64,000 nt of DNA, from NCBI GenBank assembly GCA_032358165.1, contig JAALGY010000014.1, positions 930,001 to 994,000 of the forward strand, given 5' to 3'. A model generated the notes under the pieces. That model did not search any database and was not told where the DNA came from. It worked only from the letters and a program-made list of their open reading frames with translations. Shown here piece by piece: positions 58,801 to 64,000 of this stretch (position 1 is the stretch's first letter; every line of letters starts with the position of its first letter). Position numbers and translations under genes: made by a program. This DNA comes from Diplosphaera chodatii. Lineage: Eukaryota > Chlorophyta > Trebouxiophyceae > Prasiolales > Stichococcaceae.

Positions 58801-61800
58801 CTGGCAGCCACGCAGGCAGGAGTTCCTGCTGGAAGAGCTGCTGAATGGGCTGTGCACAAGGTGGAGAACTCCAACAGCGCTCCTGACAGCAGCCCCGTTC
58901 ACCACCGCACTCTTTCTGACATACTTGGTGCGCAGCGCAGCAGAACCCACCTCCTGGCTTGCGGTCGTACTTGAGGCGGCACACGCCGGCGGGGTCTCCA
59001 GCGACGGGCGTGTCCACCACCGCGTCCTGGAGCAAGAGCGGCCACTCGGGGAGGCCCTCCACATTGTACCTGCGCACCAGCAGCAAACCCTAAGATTCTG
59101 AACCTCCATGACGCGCTGAAATCTGTTGCTGCATGGTACATACCGCTGCTGCTGCAGTCGTCGGCATGCTGTGCGGTGGTCTGTTCAGGTTGAGTTTCAG
59201 GTGCGCGTTTACAGGCCGGAGCAGTGGAGGATGGACTCACGGGTCATCGCCTGGGCACGGCCGCACGATGCGCATGCCAGCCATGCCTGCAGGCAACAAT
59301 ATGAAAGGTGATGTCTGCAGGCTGTGACACTGCTGCCTGTGCAGGGAAGGGCTAGGTTTGCTGCAACACAGCAGCAGGGGTTTGCTGCAACACAGCAGCA
59401 GGGAACAACAGGCAAGGGCTCACCTGCGTACACATTCTCCGATGTGATGCCGACGCTGTGGTCGTGGTAGAACAGCGTTGCGTGGCGGTTGTTGGGGATG
59501 ATGTAGTCCTGTGACATTGCAGCAAGTAAACCACGCTCAGCGGCACTGAGGCGCGCCCAGCCAGGTGCCGGCAGCACAGCAGCAGCACTGGTGGAGGTAT
59601 GGCAGGTTGCCGACCGCTATTGTGGGCAGCCGTGCACAGCAGGGCTGCAGGCTGTCACCTTGGTTTCGCCGTTGCAGAAGAACTGGTCGGCCCAGCCGTC
59701 CATGCTGGCCACGGATGCCTCGCCATGGAAGTGGATCACTGTAACAGCACGAAGATCCAAGGGAATTAGACTCAGTACAAGGTGACTGGCTGATTTGGTC
59801 GTTGGTGGTTAATTCGAGAGGACTTCTTTGATTTGTGACCATGAACACCTGATAGTACATCCCATACTACTACACTGCTCTCCCACCTGTGCCGCGGCCC
59901 TTGCCGGGGGTCTTCACCTCGTCCACCCGCCCGGTGGAGTTGCGCTGCTGGTAGCGCGTCAGCCGCTCAGCGCACAGGTCAGCCTCACCTGCACACACCA
60001 AGCAGAGCATTTGGCATGGACTCTGCAGACGCTGTATGTATGCACGCTTGATATGACAGTCAACCTAGATGGTCAGTCTGATGGAATGCCTGCTCATCAG
60101 TTGGGGCAGATGAAGGGACCCGCACCCTCGCCGCCGCGGTTGGCGGGGCCGCCCGCTGGGAAGTAGCGGTTGTTGACCTCGATGTTGTTGGTGAAGCGGA
60201 CCACATCCTGAACGCCGCTGCAGGGATGCAACAAAAGCCATCAGCCCTACAAAGCTGCTAGCAGGCTGCCACCGGTCTGCTGTCAGCACGGCAGTAGTGC
60301 CAGGATGCACATGCCACTGAACTGGCCAGCAGGGCAGACAGCTGGGCCATGCAGGCATGCGTTCACTATGGCAGGTGCAGCGGAGTGGAGAGGGCTGCAG
60401 CACTCACGTCTCGCTGATCATGAGTGGGCCCGGCACGCCGACGTCGTTGTAGGACAGCACCGGGATGCGCTTGCACTGGGTGTCCTCGGCGAGCCCGAAG
60501 TCGAACCAGGTCTGGGCGATGTTGATGTTGAAGCCCTTCATGCACCGGTTGTTCTGCAGCAACCAATGCAATCAGTCTGCTGTAGCCAAGGCAGCTGTGT
60601 GTGTTGTAGGCGCTTGCTGGCCGCGCGGCTGATGAGTGTGCACAGACCCCAGCAGCAGGGTCTGAAGGTAAGCATGAGAAGGCCGCACCTCGTCGCATGG
60701 CATCTCGCCCTTGGTCGTTGTGATGCTGTTCTTCAGCTCGACCAGGCGGCGGTATGGCTTCTTGAACACCAGTGGTGTGGTGTCAAAGGGAGATGACGGG
60801 TAGCCGTTCACCTGCAACATATACAGCAGCATCAGAACATCGCACACCATGATAAACACTCGTGCGAGTGCTGCACAGGTTCTGCTCAATATGACAGGCA
60901 ACCAGGAGGAAGCGCGTGGTCAGGCATGGGCCCAGTAGTGCATGGAGATGGGCAGCGCAACAGGGGGGTAACCGTTGTACTCACTGTGACGGGCTGGCCA
61001 GGCTTGGCCAGGGTGCACCTGTCGCCAGCCAGCGACACCAGCGGGTTCCACTTGCCGCTTGCGGCTGTGCTGCTGGCGGCAGTTGGTGCGGCGGTGGGAG
61101 CCGCCGACGCAGCGCCTGCCGCGGCTGTCGGCGTGGCGGCTGCGGCTGTCGTGGGCGCAGTTGTTGCGGCTGTGGGCGCCCTTGTGGGCGCACGGGTCGG
61201 TGCCGGCGTGGGGGTGGGCCCCCTGAGCAGCACGCGGCCATTGCGCGCGGCGCTGGCTGCTGGCGCTGAGAGCAGCCCGAGAGCAATAATCAGAACACAT
61301 GCCTGCAAAGCAAGAGCGCAGTTGAATCACGTAGCGTGAGGAATAGCAAGCCCCAAGATCCGAGGTGATAAAGCAAGTTCAACATGTACGTCGATCACGA
61401 GCTGTCCACGTCTGTTCGGAGTTGGGCACCGTCGATTACACGCGACTCTCTAACATGCCTAATGGGCATCTTGCCGCACCGCAGCATGAAACGTCTTGAA
61501 CAACAGGAGGCTGTGCAGCTCGTTGGGTGGAGCATCTGCTGCAACGGACGCGGTTGTGTCTCAGCACGAAGAGCTGATTGCGGGAGCACGACCGCCCGCA
61601 GTGACCGAAGAGCAGGCTCAACGGACTGCGACTTGTGCTCACGCACGCATGAAACAGTGCTGCAGCAAAATGATCCAGTGTGTGATGTCTACAACCCTTG
61701 GGCCCACGTCAGAAGCAGGGCGCTGCCATGTGAAGAAGCAGCAGCACTCCATCTATCTGCACAGCGAACGCGCGACTGCGATGGGGCACAGCAATGCAGC

Positions 61801-62132
61801 TGCATACAGACACACCAGCAGAGTGCTCGCTGACATCTGTGCCGACTGTTGCCGGACATGAATTCGCTCGCTCACAGCACGACGACGGGTTGCACGACGA
61901 CAATGCACAAACGACCATGCAAGCCTGTTCCGCATGCGCACTATCTGTGGCAGCACCATTACGCGACGTTATCATTCAATGAACTTTAATTGAAAGCTTG
62001 CCATGGTCATGCAGCACGCATGACCGCGGCGTAGGTCGTGAAAGACACAGTACCAGCTAGCAAGGCATCGTGACGCATGCAGGAAAGGAAGAACGATGGA
62101 TCGCTCACCTTCATCACTAACGATCTTGCCAT
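55849..62132 (-). CDS. Secreted multicopper oxidase, CotA/bilirubin-oxidase type
   Basis: Twenty exons join in phase to 815 residues. Exon 1 (62109-62132, MARSLVMK) is joined over an intron of about 800 bases to exon 2 (60985-61302), which completes a signal peptide (ACVLIIALGLLSAPAASA). Next comes a Thr/Pro/Ala-rich linker (about 35-88, APTRAPTRAPT) that should be heavily glycosylated. Copper ligands are complete: HFH (271/273), HDH (310/312), HPVHVH (610/613/615) and HCHNNVHEDNDM with H681, C682, H683, H687 and axial M692. FYHDHSVGITSENVYAG and HCHNNVHEDNDM are closest to three-domain CotA laccase/bilirubin oxidases, not to plant laccases. These enzymes oxidise phenols, bilins or metals using oxygen. 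About 120 residues follow the last copper motif, longer than usual. Microexon 57480-57516 is 37 bases. Substrate unknown; extracellular or endomembrane location inferred. Confidence 0.93.
57429..57456. repeat. 14-bp perfect tandem duplication in an oxidase intron
   Basis: ATATTGGAAATCCA occurs twice head to tail in the intron between exons 15 and 16 of the multicopper oxidase. Confidence 0.8.
59355..59402. repeat. 24-bp tandem duplication in an oxidase intron
   Basis: A unit starting GGTTTGCTGCAACACAGCAG is present twice in tandem in the intron between exons 8 and 9. Each unit is itself partly palindromic (TTGCTGC...GCAGCAG). Confidence 0.75.
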
Positions 62133-63420
62133 GGCTGCCAGCGGCGCGGTTAGGTAGGACAATCGCGAGGAGTGAAAGCAGAATGGCAGGCTGACGGCGT
62201 GCTGCTGAGGTTATGAAAGGGGCGAGTCGACCCCGAGGCGTCTCCGGTGACTGGGCCACTAGGCAGTAGTCATGTACGACGCACACCAGCCGCATCGAAT
62301 CACAGCACTGCAACGCCAAGCGGTGCCCTGACGAGGCGACAGGCGCAGCGTGAGTAGCTCGAGGTCTCGTGCGTGTACTGGTTGGGCAACACGGACACAC
62401 ACTGTCGTGCGTGCCGTGCCGGCCCATGTTTGTGCGACGTCATCAGTGCGACGACGTCGACGTCATTTGACCTGGTCTGACTGACGGGTGCTCAGGAGCT
62501 TCCTATCAACTTTGTCAATAGCCGCAGCCCCTCTAGGGAAGTATACGGTTTACACGACGGCCTGCACGTTGCCAGCCATTGAGCAGACTGCGGTAGTGTT
62601 GAAGGACACCGCACAGGAGGTCCCAAGTCAAGTGCACAGGCCGCAGATGCTAGCTGCATGCGTGTACCTAGTGAAGTTACACGGAGAAAATTTCCACAAC
62701 ATAACGTCGGCGGGTTACGCTGCCCATCTCCTAACAGCTGAGCGAGCAGCAAATGGTGTACAAACAAACTCGATGAAGCAAGCATAAGGCAAACCACATG
62801 CAAGTGCCGGTGCATGCCAAACTTGTCTTGACCTGATGACCTCACAGGCCTGTGCGCACAGAAAGCATGGCCACAATCTGCTACAGTCAGACGCACACGC
62901 CGCCGATACTGGTCTGTTTGATGTAATGTACATGGCGCTCATCCCCTGCCTGCGGAGTGCCCAGCACTCTAAACTGATTCCCAACCCGGCAGCGCGACGG
63001 CCACTCCTCAGCTCGGCATCGCGAAGGCCGTCAGGTCGCCCGCTGCCAACGCATCCAGCTACTGGTGGCTGTTGGAGTTGCCGCCCGCCTCTTGGTCCAG
63101 CAGCTCGTCGATTCCCAGGAACGACAGCAAGCCCGGCTGCAAGGTGATCGGCGGCGGGCCGCCCGTGTCGTGCTTGAAACCAACACCGCCAGCACCCCCT
63201 TGTCAGCCAGCGGTGGGGCTGCGCAGCTTCGCATCAGACACCAGGAGACATCTGAGAACTGGCCTATGACATCATCTTGCACGGCTCAATGCCGCTCAGC
63301 TAGAGCCTGACCTTGCAACACGGCGGCTATGTCGGAATGCTGACCGCCGCGCTGTCGGCGCTCTTGCTGTTGCGCATGGGTAGCCTGGGCAGCATGCGGG
63401 TCCGCTGTGCGATGAAACAG
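62133..63420. other. Upstream region of the oxidase, no gene seen
   Basis: Should contain the oxidase promoter. Short open frames exist on both strands, but none has convincing composition or splice context. A minus-strand stretch near 63,075-63,180 (LLSFLGIDELLDQEAGG) reads protein-like but could not be joined to anything. Confidence 0.4.
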
Positions 63421-63429
63421 CAGCTACCA

Positions 63430-63906
63430 GCCCGTCAGAAGTCAGGTGGAGCGGCACCGCGCGGTTGCGTATTAATTCCAGCCGGTTGTCGAACCCCTGG
63501 CAGCTGCAGTCCAGCGCGTACGCGTACGTGCCGTCCCTCACCTGCAGAGACTGGTCTCTGCACTTCCGCTTTTAGTAGGCAGGTGAGCACTCCCATATTC
63601 AACACTTGTCCGGTGTAGGGATACAGTAGACCTGCCTCGGGCTGCCGTTGACACATACGGACAGATGTATACCAATCAAGGCGGCTGTTGTGATGAGGCG
63701 ATGTCCCAGTCACCCCCAAGTAAAGGCGCCACCTTGAGCTCGGTGCCGTGCCGGGCGGCAGCAGCGAAGAGCCTGAGTGCCGGGTCAGACTGTCCAGGTG
63801 CGTCTTGTAGCTAGTGCTTCACGCCGCCTCTGCCGTCCGGCAGGCACAGGTTCACCATGGCATCCTCGGCGGTGGGTAACGCCACAGTCAGGTCAGGTGG
63901 AACCAT
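63430..63906 (-). pseudogene. Decayed duplicate of the BTB-like gene
   Basis: Matches exon 1, intron 1 and exon 2 of the BTB-like gene at 54,169-54,629, about 9.3 kb away. The ATG (63906) is conserved. The exon 1 copy carries a 4-base insertion (CTAG within CTTGTAGCTAGTGC near 63,812) that creates a TAG stop after GGVKH, and it lacks one base near 63,762. The exon 2 copy (about 63,430-63,545) stays open, with an extra Tyr-Ala pair. The exon 3-5 equivalents were not found. Best seen as a partial, disabled duplicate. Confidence 0.75.
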
Positions 63907-64000
63907 ATATATATAGCCCCACCGATGCCAGTCCCCAGCCCCTGCGTGGCCCTGATGAACTAAGTCATGAAGGAAAGGGATGTCCACAGCAGTTCAAGAC

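Noticed and set aside
55849..62132. Plant laccase or ceruloplasmin-type ferroxidase identity for the oxidase
   Set aside because: The HCHNNVHEDNDM and FYHDHSVGITSENVYAG motifs match the CotA/bilirubin-oxidase group better, and only one complete set of copper sites is present.
63031..63282. Minus-strand frame near the right edge as C-terminal exons of the BTB duplicate
   Set aside because: It shows no similarity to the last exons of the intact BTB-like gene.

Overview
This window looks like nuclear DNA of a green alga (core Chlorophyta). It is GC-rich. The genes are broken into many short exons with GTGAGT/GTGCGN donors and TGCAG acceptors. Several genes are followed by TGTAA, the usual green-algal poly(A) signal. 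Encoded proteins carry Ala, Gly and Pro homopolymer stretches. No prokaryotic operon, tRNA, rRNA, CRISPR array or autonomous transposon was found. Gene models were built by hand by matching splice sites and codon phase; for the five best ones (HAT1, SLX9-like, FLYWCH-like, MPDU1-like, multicopper oxidase) every exon joins in phase and the total is a multiple of three.

Left third (1-31,430, + strand): a tandem family of predicted secreted, modular alanine-rich/proline-rich proteins. Family member 1 runs in from the left edge and ends at 8,829. Members 2 (9,612-14,262) and 4 (23,648-28,257) are paralogues, each followed by a second alanine-rich secreted gene (members 3, 15,032-17,478, and 5, 29,031-31,430). 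The unit of about 8 kb is repeated with an offset of about 14.0 kb, and part of it (about 13.35-15.75 kb versus 27.35-29.75 kb) is almost identical. Between the two units lie two unrelated genes of unknown function (18,800-21,266 + and 22,095-23,030 -). This array is the best candidate here for an undescribed system, most likely an extracellular matrix or cell-wall protein family.

Middle (31,700-50,404): a weakly supported secreted helical gene (31,708-34,630 +), then housekeeping genes: HAT1 histone acetyltransferase (-), a divergently transcribed SLX9-like ribosome-biogenesis gene (+), a nuclear protein resembling the DNA-binding part of Mutator-like transposases (-), and an MPDU1-type PQ-loop membrane protein (-) whose last codons and stop codon belong to a 75-bp minisatellite.

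Right (50,405-64,000): a type II membrane protein with a PAN/apple-like cysteine module (+), a BTB-like gene (-), a 20-exon secreted multicopper oxidase of the CotA/bilirubin-oxidase type (-, 815 aa), and at the right edge a decayed duplicate of the BTB-like gene. A recurring theme in three unrelated genes is local duplication of the 3' end of an exon together with the splice donor or stop codon.
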